Positions 9,014 through 20,386 of a stretch of 64,000 nucleotides of DNA are shown in pieces. Both the position numbers and the translations under genes were made by a program. This DNA is from Alcanivorax nanhaiticus (GTDB lineage: Bacteria; Pseudomonadota; Gammaproteobacteria; Pseudomonadales; Alcanivoracaceae), in contig NZ_ARXV01000002.1 in NCBI RefSeq assembly GCF_000756665.1, positions 341,966-405,965 on the forward strand, read 5' to 3'. How positions within the stretch are numbered: the first letter of the stretch is position 1; every line of letters starts with the position of its first letter. The notes beneath the pieces were generated by a model that saw only the letters and a list, made by a program, of their open reading frames with translations, ran no database searches and had not been told where the DNA came from.

Positions 9014-10773
9014 TGAAACTGCCCCAGTGGATGGGCGCGTCCCAATGGCTGCCTGACTATAACCGGCAGACCGCAGCCCAGGATGGCGTCGCCGCCATTA
9101 TCGTCACCATTATGCTGATCCCTCAGAGCCTGGCCTATGCCATGCTTGCCGGTCTGCCGCCGGAGGTGGGGCTGTATGCGAGCATTCTGCCACTGGTGGC
9201 CTACGCCCTGTTTGGCACCAGCCGCACTCTGGCCGTTGGCCCCGTGGCTGTCGCCTCGCTGATGACCGCCGCCGCGGCCAGCGAGATTGCCGCCGCAGGC
9301 ACCACCGAATACCTGACCGCGGCCATCCTGCTCGCCACCCTGTCCGGCCTGTTCCTGGTAGTGATGGCGTTGTTACGACTGGGCTGGATTGCCAGTCTGC
9401 TTTCGCATCCGGTGGTCAGTGGCTTTATCACCGCCTCCGGCCTGCTGATTGCCGCCAGCCAACTCAAGCATCTACTCGGCATCCCCATCAGCGGGCACAA
9501 CCTCTATGAACTGGCCCTTTCCCTGTACCGCAATCTGGGGGCGATTCACTGGCCCACCGTAGCACTTGGCGGTGGCGCCACACTCTTTCTGTTCTGGGTA
9601 CGCAAGGCGTTCAAACCACTGCTGCTGAAAACCGGTTTCACTCCATTCTGGGCAGACCTGACCAGCAAGGCCGGACCAGTATTGGCAGTACTCGTGACGA
9701 CGCTGCTCACCGCCACTCTGCGCCTGGATGAGGGTGGTCTGGCCATTGTCGGTGATATCCCCAGCGGCCTGCCCGGACTGGTAATGCCCAGCCTGAACCC
9801 AGGACTGTGGAAGTCGCTACTGGTACCAGCCATCCTGATCAGCCTGATTGGTTTTGTGGAATCCATTTCCGTCGCTCAAACCCTGGCTGCCAAACGTCGC
9901 CAGCGTATCAACCCGGACCAGGAACTGATGGGTCTGGGCAGCGCCAACCTGGCCAGTGCCTTCAGCGGTGGCTTCCCGGTCACAGGTGGCTTCTCCCGCT
10001 CGGTGGTAAACTTCGATGCCGGTGCCCAGACCCCTATGGCTGGTGTCTTCACCGCCGTGGGCATTGCCCTCACCGCCCTGTTCCTCACCGGCTTGTTTGT
10101 GTATCTGCCCAAGGCCACCCTGGCGGCAACCATCGTGGTGGCCGTATTGTCACTGGTGGATCTCGGCACCCTCAAACACACCTGGCATTTTTCCAGGCTG
10201 GATTTTACCGCCATGCTCATCACCATTCTCGGGGTACTGGGCGTGGGCGTGGAAGCCGGTGTCATGGCCGGGGTGATCAGTTCGCTGGCGCTGTACCTGT
10301 ACCGCACCAACCAACCCCATGTGGCCGAGATCGGCCAGGTTCCCGGCACAGAGCACTTCCGTAATGTGCAACGACATGAGGTGCGAGTTTCCCCGACCAT
10401 CCTCAGCCTGCGCATTGATGAGGCGCTCTATTTCGCCAATATCCGTCGCCTGGAAGACCAGATCTACGACGCCGCGCTGCAGCGTCCGCAAATCGATCAT
10501 GTCATTCTCAACGGGGCGGCCATCAACCATCTGGATGCCAGCGCCGTCGACGGTCTGCTGAGCCTTAACCAGCGACTCAGCGATGCCGGTGTCACACTGC
10601 ACTTTTCCGAGATCAAGGGGCCGGTGATGGATCAGCTGAAGCGGGCGAACATCCCTGAGCTCCTGACCGGTAATATTTATCTGACTCACTTTCAGGCCAT
10701 TGAAGACCTTGCCCCGGAATGCCTTGAAAAAAAGCGCCATGACTTGCAAGGCAAAGATAGCCCGGTAAGCTGA
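9013..10773 (+). CDS. SulP-family anion transporter with STAS domain
   Basis: Inner-membrane sulfate/anion permease of the SLC26/SulP family, 586 residues from the ATG that shares its A with the upstream TGA stop (TGATG). The family signature region IPQSLAYAMLAGLPPEVGLY sits at about 35-55, with roughly a dozen hydrophobic segments up to about 430. A STAS domain follows (about 450-560), including ILNGAAINHLDASAVDGL. In a sulfide oxidation operon it may export sulfite or sulfate, or import sulfate; direction cannot be read from sequence. A bicarbonate substrate, as in BicA, is the main alternative. Confidence 0.88.
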   Translation: MKLPQWMGASQWLPDYNRQTAAQDGVAAIIVTIMLIPQSLAYAMLAGLPPEVGLYASILPLVAYALFGTSRTLAVGPVAVASLMTAAAASEIAAAGTTEYLTAAILLATLSGLFLVVMALLRLGWIASLLSHPVVSGFITASGLLIAASQLKHLLGIPISGHNLYELALSLYRNLGAIHWPTVALGGGATLFLFWVRKAFKPLLLKTGFTPFWADLTSKAGPVLAVLVTTLLTATLRLDEGGLAIVGDIPSGLPGLVMPSLNPGLWKSLLVPAILISLIGFVESISVAQTLAAKRRQRINPDQELMGLGSANLASAFSGGFPVTGGFSRSVVNFDAGAQTPMAGVFTAVGIALTALFLTGLFVYLPKATLAATIVVAVLSLVDLGTLKHTWHFSRLDFTAMLITILGVLGVGVEAGVMAGVISSLALYLYRTNQPHVAEIGQVPGTEHFRNVQRHEVRVSPTILSLRIDEALYFANIRRLEDQIYDAALQRPQIDHVILNGAAINHLDASAVDGLLSLNQRLSDAGVTLHFSEIKGPVMDQLKRANIPELLTGNIYLTHFQAIEDLAPECLEKKRHDLQGKDSPVS

Positions 10774-10796
10774 TGTCACACTGACGAGGAGCCCTC

Positions 10797-11222
10797 ATGA
10801 CAACCACCAAGAAATTGACTGACGATTTGTTTGTTGCCGCACAACTGCAACCTGGGGACATGGCCGAACTGGCCAAAGCGGGCTTCAAAATGGTGATCAA
10901 CAACCGCCCGGACGGGGAGTCAGAGGATCAGCCCAGCAGCGCAGAGATGGCCGCTGCCGCCGAGGCCGCCGGACTGGAATATGCACATCAGCCGGTGGTC
11001 GGCAGCAATATCAGTGAAACCGACATCGACGGTTTTGATGCCATCGTGTCTCTGGCCGACACTCCAGTACTCGCCTTCTGCCGCACCGGCACCCGCTGCA
11101 CCACCCTGTGGGCCCTGAGTCAGGCAGATGAACTGGACAACAACACCATCCTCAACACCGCAGCCGACGCCGGTTACGATCTGAGTGGTCTTGTGGGGCG
11201 GCTGGATCAGCGTCGCGGCTAG
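10797..11222 (+). CDS. DUF442 phosphatase-fold protein of sulfide metabolism
   Basis: 141-residue protein of the TIGR01244/DUF442 family, a dual-specificity-phosphatase-like fold often fused to the Blh metallohydrolase. The P-loop is FCRTGTRCTTLW (about 96-107), giving the C-x5-R arrangement with a second cysteine right after the arginine. INNRPDGESEDQPSS near 38-52 is another family mark. In other bacteria this domain is proposed to be a sulfur transferase acting beside persulfide dioxygenase. It ends the operon, 23 bp after the SulP gene. Confidence 0.85.
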   Translation: MTTTKKLTDDLFVAAQLQPGDMAELAKAGFKMVINNRPDGESEDQPSSAEMAAAAEAAGLEYAHQPVVGSNISETDIDGFDAIVSLADTPVLAFCRTGTRCTTLWALSQADELDNNTILNTAADAGYDLSGLVGRLDQRRG

Positions 11223-11243
11223 GGGCCACTCCGAGCCGCTGGT

Positions 11244-11282
11244 GTAGGAGCCTGCCTGAAGGCGATCCGAGCCTTGGTGAGG
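11244..11282. repeat. REP-like palindromic unit
   Basis: Begins GTAGGAGCCTGCCTGAAGGC and ends GAGCCTTGGTGAGG. The same words recur at 16279-16312. GTAGGAGC openings are typical of REP sequences in Pseudomonas relatives. It lies directly before phased-heptad element 3. Confidence 0.6.
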
Positions 11283-11287
11283 AAAAA

Positions 11288-11366
11288 GTTTCGAGTTACG
11301 AGAAGCGAGTTTCGAAAGGCAAAACCGCAATCGATTTTCGAAACTCGGTACTCGCTACTCGTAACT
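11288..11366. repeat. Phased-heptad intergenic element 3
   Basis: Left arm GTTTCGA GTTACGA GAAGCGA GTTTCGA (11288-11315), junction AAGGCAAAACC, right arm TCGAAAC TCGGTAC TCGCTAC TCGTAAC (11338-11365). Every right unit keeps TCGnnAC while the middle bases vary. The right arm runs into the stop codon of the minus-strand gene at 11365. The gene pair around it is convergent. Confidence 0.85.
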
Positions 11367-11979
11367 AAAGATACCGCAGGTGATACCACACCAGCGCCAG
11401 CCACTCGTACCAGATTTCCGGCAACAGGGATAACGCGCCAGCGGACGGACGCCAGGCCTGCTTAGGCAGGCGTTTCTGCCAGGCGGCCTGGGCAAGAATG
11501 CCCTGACTCTGAAAGCACAGCAGAGCTCGGGGCAGGTGCGAGCGGTCACTCACCAGAATGACTTCATCCACATGATGTTGCGCCAGCAGAACCGCCGTGT
11601 TCACTGCATTTTCCCAGGTATTGCGGCTGTCGCTTTCCTTGAGCACCGTCAGGTTTGACCAACGGCGACGGACTTGCTCGACCATCAAATCCGCTTCCGA
11701 GGGCGCTTCATCCCCTTGGCCCTGAAGCTTCAGGCCTCCGCTGACCACCAACGGCAGGCCATGCTCATGGGCCAATCGAGCGGCCAACTCAAGCCGCCGC
11801 AGGCCACGAGTTGTCAGGGAAAACTCCCCGTTACGCTGCCGCCGCCCAGCCCCCAGTACCACCACGGCCTGGGGGGTCACACCTGAAATGCGCCTGGGCA
11901 TCGGTGGCAGCAACCCCCTGACAATGGCCGGCAAGGTCGCCCCAACCAGCACCATCAATGCCAGCCAGGTCAGCGCCAT
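11365..11979 (-). CDS. YdcF/ElyC-like DUF218 protein
   Basis: 204 residues with one N-terminal membrane helix (about 2-22) and a DUF218 domain: AVVVLGAGRRQRNGEFSLT, then LPLVVSGG, DSRNTWENA and VILVSDRSHLPRAL. The family includes ElyC and SanA, linked to envelope integrity and lipid carrier metabolism, but the reaction is not established. It stands alone on the minus strand between the DUF442 gene and leuS, and its 3' end touches a heptad element. Confidence 0.85.
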   Translation of the reverse strand: MALTWLALMVLVGATLPAIVRGLLPPMPRRISGVTPQAVVVLGAGRRQRNGEFSLTTRGLRRLELAARLAHEHGLPLVVSGGLKLQGQGDEAPSEADLMVEQVRRRWSNLTVLKESDSRNTWENAVNTAVLLAQHHVDEVILVSDRSHLPRALLCFQSQGILAQAAWQKRLPKQAWRPSAGALSLLPEIWYEWLALVWYHLRYL

Positions 11980-12139
11980 GAATGCATCCCCCGGCTTTCA
12001 GTCCGACAAATACCCTCAGAGCATTGAGAAATCCGTGCCGAGCTCATGTATCCTATGTCTCCTTTGCCGGTAACCCTTGGACTATCTGGCCTCTGAGCCA
12101 TTCAAAGGTTCCGCACCCCATTTCCAGTTGTTTTTGTGA

Positions 12140-14671
<2,532 letters not shown>

Positions 14672-14676
14672 CCTAG

Positions 14677-14706
14677 GGCGGAAATCGGCGCTAGCCGATC
14701 TCCGCC
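14677..14706. terminator. Hairpin between leuS and lptE
   Basis: GGCGGAAATCGGC and GCCGATCTCCGCC pair with a single mismatch around a four-base loop. There is no run of T, so partial termination, RNA processing or stabilisation is more likely than full termination. lptE starts 22 bp later. Confidence 0.45.
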
Positions 14707-14728
14707 ACCAGTGTTCACGGAGATGTTC

Positions 14729-15223
14729 ATGAAGGCTGCTGCCGGTATCACCGCCCTGTTTCTGACTCTGCTGATCAGCGCCTGTGGTTGGCAGCTACGC
14801 GGCGTCACCAACCAGCCGAATCTGGAAACCCTCACTATCAAGGGTGCCAGCACCAAGCTGCATTACACTCTTGAAGCCCAGCTGGAAAAACAGGGTGTAC
14901 TCACGCACGGCGAGTCGCCCTACCTGCTGATCGTGGATGACGAAGACTGGATGCGGCGAACCTCTGCTGTGGATGCCCAGGGCCGCCAGGCAGAAATTGA
15001 ACTCCGCTACACGCTCTACTGGCATATCCAGGATCGCAAAACCGGGGCCCTGCTCACCACCCCGGCCAGGTTGCGCGCCATTCGTACCCTGCCCTGGTAC
15101 CCGGAAAACGCCACCGCCTCCTCCGATGAGGAAGACTTGGTGCGTGATGACCTCTATGAGGACATGACCATTCGCCTGATCAACCAGATCGCCACCGCCT
15201 CGCAGCGCTGGGAGCCCTACTGA
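14729..15223 (+). CDS. lptE: LPS-assembly lipoprotein LptE
   Basis: Outer-membrane lipoprotein that plugs and assists LptD in lipopolysaccharide export. From the ATG at 14729 the product is 164 residues with a lipoprotein signal: LFLTLLISAC, cleaved before the cysteine, then GWQLRG, a family hallmark. The start is chosen for the CGGAG ribosome site six bases upstream; ATG 14723 and GTG 14711 are in frame. Lnt would acylate the mature cysteine. It precedes holA by one base, so the two are co-transcribed. Confidence 0.9.
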   Translation: MKAAAGITALFLTLLISACGWQLRGVTNQPNLETLTIKGASTKLHYTLEAQLEKQGVLTHGESPYLLIVDDEDWMRRTSAVDAQGRQAEIELRYTLYWHIQDRKTGALLTTPARLRAIRTLPWYPENATASSDEEDLVRDDLYEDMTIRLINQIATASQRWEPY

Positions 15224-15224
15224 C

Positions 15225-16226
15225 ATGCGTCTGCGCCCGGAGCAACTCGGCAAGCACTTGTCAGCAGATCTGAAACCGGCCTATCTGATCGCCGGTGATG
15301 AACCCCTGCAGCAACAGGAATTGCTTGATGACCTGCGTCGGGCTGCCCGTGACCAGGGCTTCGACGAGCGCCACCGTTTTTCCTCAGACACAGGGATCGA
15401 CTGGAACGCCCTGCGCAACGAAGCCCAGAGCATGAGCCTGTTCGGTGGTCGCCGAATTCTCGAGCTGGTGCTCAATGGCAAACGTCCCGATAAAAATGGC
15501 AGCGAGATCCTGCGTGAACTGTTCGCAGCCCCCTCCCCCGACACCCTGCTGCTGATTAATTGCTCCAAGCTGGATCGTCGCAAGGACTGGAACAGCGCCT
15601 GGGTAAAGGCCCTGGACGAGATCGGCGCCATCATTGAAGTGTGGCCGGTGGAAGGCAACAACCTGCGCAACTGGTTACAGGACCGACTAGCCAGCCGTGG
15701 CCTGCACGCCAGCGACGATGCCATGGCGCTGCTCATCGAACGTAGTGAAGGCAACCTGCTGGCCGCCGCCCAGGAAGTCGACAAGCTGTCCCTGCTGGTG
15801 GAAAACGGTCAGGTCTCCCCGGAAGATGTACAGCAGGCAGTGGGCGATTCCAGCCGCTACTCTCCGTTCGATCTCACTGAGGCCACCGCCCAGGGCGATG
15901 CCCATCGGGTCATGCACATCATTCAAACCCTGCGCGCAGAAGGGGTTGAGCCCCCCGTTCTGCTGTGGGCGCTCAGCCGCGATATTCGCATGCTCGACGG
16001 CATGATTGCCGGCGGCCCACCACCACGTCTGCCGCCACAACGCGCACGCGCCATGCAGGCCCAGGCACAACGCCTCAACCCGCAACAAATCCGCGCCGCC
16101 CAGGCCAGCGCTATCCGTGCCGATCAGTGTGTCAAAGGCATGTCCAAGGGCGACCCCTGGCAACACATCACCAACCTGGCCCTGCGCCTCGCGGGCAAGC
16201 CGCTGCCGAGAAGCATGGAAAGGTAG
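15225..16226 (+). CDS. holA: DNA polymerase III delta subunit
   Basis: Clamp-loader subunit that opens the beta sliding clamp, 333 residues, normal for HolA. Family segments visible are AYLIAGDEPLQQQELLDDLR (about 19-38) and SMSLFGGRRILEL (about 67-79), followed by the AAA-like lid and the C-terminal collar helices. It starts directly after the lptE stop, as in most gammaproteobacteria. Nothing odd is seen. Confidence 0.95.
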   Translation: MRLRPEQLGKHLSADLKPAYLIAGDEPLQQQELLDDLRRAARDQGFDERHRFSSDTGIDWNALRNEAQSMSLFGGRRILELVLNGKRPDKNGSEILRELFAAPSPDTLLLINCSKLDRRKDWNSAWVKALDEIGAIIEVWPVEGNNLRNWLQDRLASRGLHASDDAMALLIERSEGNLLAAAQEVDKLSLLVENGQVSPEDVQQAVGDSSRYSPFDLTEATAQGDAHRVMHIIQTLRAEGVEPPVLLWALSRDIRMLDGMIAGGPPPRLPPQRARAMQAQAQRLNPQQIRAAQASAIRADQCVKGMSKGDPWQHITNLALRLAGKPLPRSMER

Positions 16227-16278
16227 CTATGCCGCTGCACCCATGATGCCTTGGTAAACACTCGCTACTACCCGCAAT

Positions 16279-16312
16279 AGCCTGCCTGCAGGCAATCCGA
16301 GCCTTGGCGAGG
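16279..16312. repeat. REP-like palindromic unit
   Basis: Contains the perfect palindrome GCCTGCAGGC (16284-16293) followed by AATCCGAGCCTTGGCGAGG. It matches the unit at 11244-11282 closely and likewise sits just before a heptad element. Confidence 0.6.
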
Positions 16313-16323
16313 CAAGAATTCCA

Positions 16324-16398
16324 GAAGCGAGTTTCGAAAATCAAAGAACAACAACCAGGCACGACGAGGTTTGAGGTTTGCCTTTCGAAACTCGGAAC
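16324..16398. repeat. Phased-heptad intergenic element 4 (short)
   Basis: Two left units GAAGCGA GTTTCGA (16324-16337) and two right units TCGAAAC TCGGAAC (16385-16398), with GCCTTTCG at the right junction. Same unit pattern and junction words as the element at 11288. It lies in the 294-bp gap between holA and the methyltransferase gene; the rest of that gap shows only the REP-like unit. Confidence 0.7.
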
Positions 16399-16520
16399 TG
16401 ATTTTCCTGCAAGCCAAGAAATGAGACTCACCAGTTCTGCTCATTTGGCCCAAATAGCCCTCACCGGATCGCCAATCTCTGCTAGCCTGTCAGACCACGA
16501 TCAACAGCAGCAGAACAACA

Positions 16521-17375
16521 ATGAGCGAACCCCGCGATACGTCCTCCATCAGTTTCACTGCCCTGTACACCGGCCATGTCTGGACCCGTGACGGCATCTC
16601 CGCCCCGTTTTTCCACACTCGCGGTGGAGCCTTCCTGTATGGGGCGCTGGCACCCTTCGAGTTTGTCGGGCGACATATTGTCGGCGGCAACATCCGCACC
16701 TTTCTGCTGCAGCGGCATCACCTAATTGATCACCGCCTGCACCAGCTGATCGAAGCAGGCGTGACTCAAGTCGTAGAGATTGCCTGCGGCCTGTCGCCAC
16801 GGGGACATCGTTTCTGCCAGCAGTATCCGCAGCTGACTTATCTGGAAACCGACCTTCCCGATATGGCGCATCGCAAGCAACAGTTGCTGCAGGAACATGA
16901 TGTGCTCAGTGAACGTCACCGGGTGATGCCTATCAATATTTTCGCCGAAGACGGCGAACTGAGCCTGGCACATGTGCTCGACCAGTTGGACCACAGCAAA
17001 CCCGTGGTGGTGATTACCGAAGGGCTGGTGAATTACTTCCCGCTGGACGTCATTTCAGAATTCTGGAAAAAACTGGCCATCGCCCTGCAAGCCTTTCCTC
17101 AGGGCACCTACCTCACCGACAACTATCCCCTCTATCGCGGCATGCCCTTCTACCGCACCCTGAAAGTGCTCGGCAATATGCTCGGTGCGGTATCGCGCAG
17201 CCAGGTCGGCTTCCACTTTCACGCCGACGACGAAGCCATCAGCCACTTTAAAACACTGGGTTTCGACGACCTGAAAATTCACAACCCGGCTAACTATTAC
17301 GACCAGCTCCCCATCCCCAAAACCCGGGGCAACCCTATGGTGCGGATCATGGAAGCGGTTAAGAGCAGTGAATAG
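16521..17375 (+). CDS. LCM-family (leucine carboxyl methyltransferase-like) SAM methyltransferase
   Basis: 284-residue protein of the LCM family (PF04072 type), SAM-dependent O-methyltransferases whose bacterial substrates are mostly unknown. Family features are the N-terminal FTALYTGHVWTRDGIS, the SAM site VVEIACGLSPRG (about 88-99), YLETDLPDMAHRKQ and VVVITEGLVNYFP. It stands alone between heptad elements 4 and 5, and its final codons lie within the first heptads of element 5. No pathway context is visible. Confidence 0.8.
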   Translation: MSEPRDTSSISFTALYTGHVWTRDGISAPFFHTRGGAFLYGALAPFEFVGRHIVGGNIRTFLLQRHHLIDHRLHQLIEAGVTQVVEIACGLSPRGHRFCQQYPQLTYLETDLPDMAHRKQQLLQEHDVLSERHRVMPINIFAEDGELSLAHVLDQLDHSKPVVVITEGLVNYFPLDVISEFWKKLAIALQAFPQGTYLTDNYPLYRGMPFYRTLKVLGNMLGAVSRSQVGFHFHADDEAISHFKTLGFDDLKIHNPANYYDQLPIPKTRGNPMVRIMEAVKSSE

Positions 17376-17507
17376 TTAACAGTTAATAGTGAACAGCGCG
17401 CGAGCGGTTTTTTCACTTAGTCGGAACCAAAAAGGCCGCGCCCGAATCCCGGGCGCAGCCTTTTTGGTCTGGATCTTTCTTTTAGCTTTTAGCTGTTAAC
17501 TGCCTTT
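17365..17507. repeat. Phased-heptad intergenic element 5, enclosing a terminator
   Basis: Left arm GCAGTGA ATAGTTA ACAGTTA ATAGTGA (17365-17392) then ACAGCGCG; right arm TTTTAGC TTTTAGC TGTTAAC TGCCTTT (17480-17507). The stop codon of the upstream gene lies inside the left arm. A strong bidirectional terminator forms the core. The flanking genes are convergent. Confidence 0.8.
17426..17468. terminator. Bidirectional Rho-independent terminator
   Basis: Long interrupted stem: ACCAAAAAGGC pairs with GCCTTTTTGGT and, inside it, GCGCCCG pairs with CGGGCGC around AATCC. The A and T runs allow function on both strands. It serves the convergent genes ending at 17375 and 17512. Confidence 0.9.
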
Positions 17508-17511
17508 AGGA

Positions 17512-18801
17512 TCAGCCATAGATCCGGTGCACTTTGCCGTCATTTTTCGGGCTCAGAAAGTACTGGTTGTCTTTCAGCAATTCGGTGAATTTCTCCGCCA
17601 AGGCAATATTGCCGTGCTTGAACAAGCAACGCAGATAGCCTTGGTCGTCATAGTCAAACACCAGCAAATCCAGTTTCAGCTCCGGGTTTTCCAGGTACAG
17701 GGTGCAATCCCTGGCATGGTCCGCCATCGAGAAGCCTGGATCATCCAGCTTGATCAGACAACCAAAGAAGTTGATGTCGACCACTTTCACCGGCTTGTTG
17801 AAACGATACTGATCACCAATACGAGATTCACTGGTGACATAACCACGGCTGTTGCATGGAATCAGGCGCTCGGCGCGTCGGCGATCCAGATTTTTTGATT
17901 CTCCTTTGCGGAAGTATCGGGTGCCCTCGACATTTTCGATGGATTCACCACGCAGGAAGGTGGAGAACAGATCCAGAGACACCTCACGCTTTTCCAGCTG
18001 GGGCAGGTGATCCGCGCCTTTGATCAGCACAAACTGGGCATTGGGACACTTCTCGGCAAAAGAAGCGTTCTCCCACGGCAGGGTAAAGCTGTCGAACTCG
18101 CCCGTGGTCACCAGAGTGTCGCATTCCGGATAGCCCAGCAGCCCTTCCACGGACAGCAACCGGCTCCCGTTAATCACATACCGCTCCTGCTCGTTCTCGG
18201 ACAACTTTTTCATTTGCCGATAGAACAGTTTTCTGGCGGTCGGAGTGATGCCGGTTTCCTTGATGCGGTTGTAGTTCACCAGATACAGCACCACAGCCTG
18301 GCTGAATTCATCCATGCGTCCTTCACCCAGCACACGCTTGGACTCATCCACCAGCATGCGCCAGCTCTTGCGCGGGCGGGTGACAATACCAGCCACAATC
18401 AGCTTGCCGGTGGCATCGGGATACTTGTAGGCAAAAGTACTGGCAATGGCTGACCCCAATGACAACCCCATCAGATGCACCGTGGAAAGGCCGGAGCGAC
18501 AGGAAAACTCATAAAGCAGGTCAGCCAGGTCCTCCATACTCAAATCGGGAGCGATCTGGGTGTTGTTACCGAGAGAAGGCAAATCGACAAGGATGACCGG
18601 GAAATCCTCGTAGATACGCTCGACGCAGTATTTGTAGGAAGTAAAATTCTGGAAGGCTCCACCAACGACCAATAGAGGCGGCTTGTGGGCATTGCCGGGA
18701 TGCGCAAACGCCAGGTAATCGATTCGCCATTTCCCTACCCACATCTGCAAGGGTTCTGCCTTGATGGAGGCGCGGGTATATTCCTCGTAATGGATTCCCA
18801 T
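17512..18801 (-). CDS. Alpha/beta hydrolase with C-terminal PilZ-like domain
   Basis: 429 residues. The N-terminal 280 form an alpha/beta hydrolase: oxyanion region LLVVGGAFQNF, nucleophile elbow GLSLGS, and late GADHLPQ with the probable catalytic histidine. The C-terminal part has RRRAERLIPC and then VVDINFFGCLIKL, which fits the PilZ pattern RxxxR...[DN]xSxxG with Asn in place of Ser. PilZ domains bind c-di-GMP, so the hydrolase may be controlled by that messenger; this is inference. The hydrolase part resembles RhlA-like enzymes only in general fold. Divergent from proA. Confidence 0.75.
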   Translation of the reverse strand: MGIHYEEYTRASIKAEPLQMWVGKWRIDYLAFAHPGNAHKPPLLVVGGAFQNFTSYKYCVERIYEDFPVILVDLPSLGNNTQIAPDLSMEDLADLLYEFSCRSGLSTVHLMGLSLGSAIASTFAYKYPDATGKLIVAGIVTRPRKSWRMLVDESKRVLGEGRMDEFSQAVVLYLVNYNRIKETGITPTARKLFYRQMKKLSENEQERYVINGSRLLSVEGLLGYPECDTLVTTGEFDSFTLPWENASFAEKCPNAQFVLIKGADHLPQLEKREVSLDLFSTFLRGESIENVEGTRYFRKGESKNLDRRRAERLIPCNSRGYVTSESRIGDQYRFNKPVKVVDINFFGCLIKLDDPGFSMADHARDCTLYLENPELKLDLLVFDYDDQGYLRCLFKHGNIALAEKFTELLKDNQYFLSPKNDGKVHRIYG

Positions 18802-18974
18802 TGGCTGGCTCCGTATCTTGTTCTTGTTGTTTGGTGCCCATCACTTGATCTCTTTATCTGATCTCTGGGGGGCACCGGTATAACTACCGTAATATCAGGC
18901 AGCCTCTGGCCCTCAAAGGCTCTGGCAGTCCTGATTGCACGCCAAGTTCACGCGCTTGTGCGCTACCATTTTTC

Positions 18975-19020
18975 TGTGCCAAACTGGCACAATCGTGCCA
19001 GAAAACAACAACTTGGCACC
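18975..19020. promoter_or_regulatory. Cluster of overlapping TGGCAC palindromes
   Basis: TGTGCCA-AAC-TGGCACA (18975-18991) is a perfect palindrome and overlaps CTGGCAC-AATC-GTGCCAG (18984-19001); a further TTGGCACC follows at 19013. They lie in the 322-bp divergent gap between the hydrolase-PilZ gene and proA (18802-19123). The rest of that gap shows only a TATAAT at 19086-19091, a possible -10 for proA. Confidence 0.55.
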
Positions 19021-19123
19021 GTTTGTGTAGCAAAGGATTTCAATTCTTCACCATTTGTGTGCAAGCGTAAAGCACCAGTTATCGCTATAATGCCGCTCTT
19101 TACCTCTTTCAGTTTGTGACGCT

Positions 19124-20380
19124 ATGGATATCCAGCAATACATGCAGCGCCTGGGCGAGCAAGCTCGCCAGGCATCCCGGGCCATGGCCCGCGCCAGCTC
19201 CGGAGACAAGGACAAGGCCCTGGCAGCAATCGCCAGCGCCCTGCGCAGCCATCGCAGTGCAATTCTGCAAGCCAACCAGCAGGACCTGGACAACGGCCGC
19301 AATAACGGTCTGGACGCCGCCCTGCTTGACCGCCTGGAACTGACCCCTGCCCGCTTTGATGGCATGGTGGAAGGCTTGGAGCAGATTATCAGCCTGGCAG
19401 ACCCGGTAGGCACCATCACCGACCTGGCCTATCGTCCTTCCGGCATCCAGGTGGGCAAAATGCGGGTACCGCTGGGCGTCATTGGCATCATCTATGAATC
19501 CCGGCCCAACGTGACCATCGACGCCGCCGCCCTGTGCCTGAAATCCGGCAATGCGGCGATTCTCCGTGGTGGCTCCGAAGCGATTAATGCCAATCAGGCC
19601 ATTGCCGAGTGTATTCGCATTGGCCTGCGAGATGCTGGCCTGCCGGATACCGCCGTGCAGGTAGTGGAAACCACTGATCGCGCAGCCGTGGGCGAGCTGA
19701 TCAGCCACCCCGAATATGTGGATGTGATCGTGCCCCGGGGCGGCAAGGGTCTGATTGAGCGCATCAGCAATGATGCCCGGGTGCCCGTGATCAAACACCT
19801 GGATGGCAACTGCCACACCTATATTGATGATCAGGCCGACATCAACAAGGCCATTGAGGTGGCCTACAACGCCAAGACCCAGCGCTATGGCACCTGTAAC
19901 ACCACCGAGACGCTGCTGGTGGGCAATGCCATTGCCGCACAGGTACTCCCTCAGCTAGCCGCCCGCTATCAGGACGCCGGGGTAGAGTTGCGCGGCTGTG
20001 AGCAGGCTCGCAGCCTGATAGAAGGCATGAGCGAAGCCACTGAAACCGATTGGAGCGAAGAATATCTGGCTCCGATCCTGGCGGTCAGGATCGTCAAGGA
20101 TATGGACGAAGCGATTGAGCACATCAATCGCTACAGCTCTGGCCATACCGAAGCCATTATCACCGAGAACTATACTCGCGCCCGCCAGTTCCTGACCGAA
20201 GTGGACTCCAGCTCGGTCATGGTGAACGCCTCCACCCGTTTCGCTGATGGGTTTGAGTACGGCCTGGGTGCTGAGATCGGTATATCCACCGACAAGATCC
20301 ATGCCCGCGGCCCGGTAGGCCTGGAAGGCCTGACCAGCCAGAAATGGGTGGTGCTGGGTGATGGACACATTAGGCAGTAA
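19124..20380 (+). CDS. proA: Gamma-glutamyl phosphate reductase
   Basis: Second enzyme of proline synthesis, reducing gamma-glutamyl phosphate to glutamate semialdehyde with NADPH. 418 residues, the usual length. An aldehyde-dehydrogenase-like fold is evident from [20 protein letters not shown] and [13 protein letters not shown]; the catalytic cysteine lies in [13 protein letters not shown] (about 248-260). proB is not in the window. nadD follows after six bases, the common proA-nadD-rsfS-rlmH arrangement. Confidence 0.97.
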   Translation: MDIQQYMQRLGEQARQASRAMARASSGDKDKALAAIASALRSHRSAILQANQQDLDNGRNNGLDAALLDRLELTPARFDGMVEGLEQIISLADPVGTITDLAYRPSGIQVGKMRVPLGVIGIIYESRPNVTIDAAALCLKSGNAAILRGGSEAINANQAIAECIRIGLRDAGLPDTAVQVVETTDRAAVGELISHPEYVDVIVPRGGKGLIERISNDARVPVIKHLDGNCHTYIDDQADINKAIEVAYNAKTQRYGTCNTTETLLVGNAIAAQVLPQLAARYQDAGVELRGCEQARSLIEGMSEATETDWSEEYLAPILAVRIVKDMDEAIEHINRYSSGHTEAIITENYTRARQFLTEVDSSSVMVNASTRFADGFEYGLGAEIGISTDKIHARGPVGLEGLTSQKWVVLGDGHIRQ

Positions 20381-20386
20381 AGCCTG

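Noticed and set aside
18984..19001. Sigma-54 promoter (TGGCAC ... TGCC) before proA
   Set aside because: The GG to GC distance is one base short of the required -24/-12 spacing, and the bases belong to perfect palindromes that explain them better.
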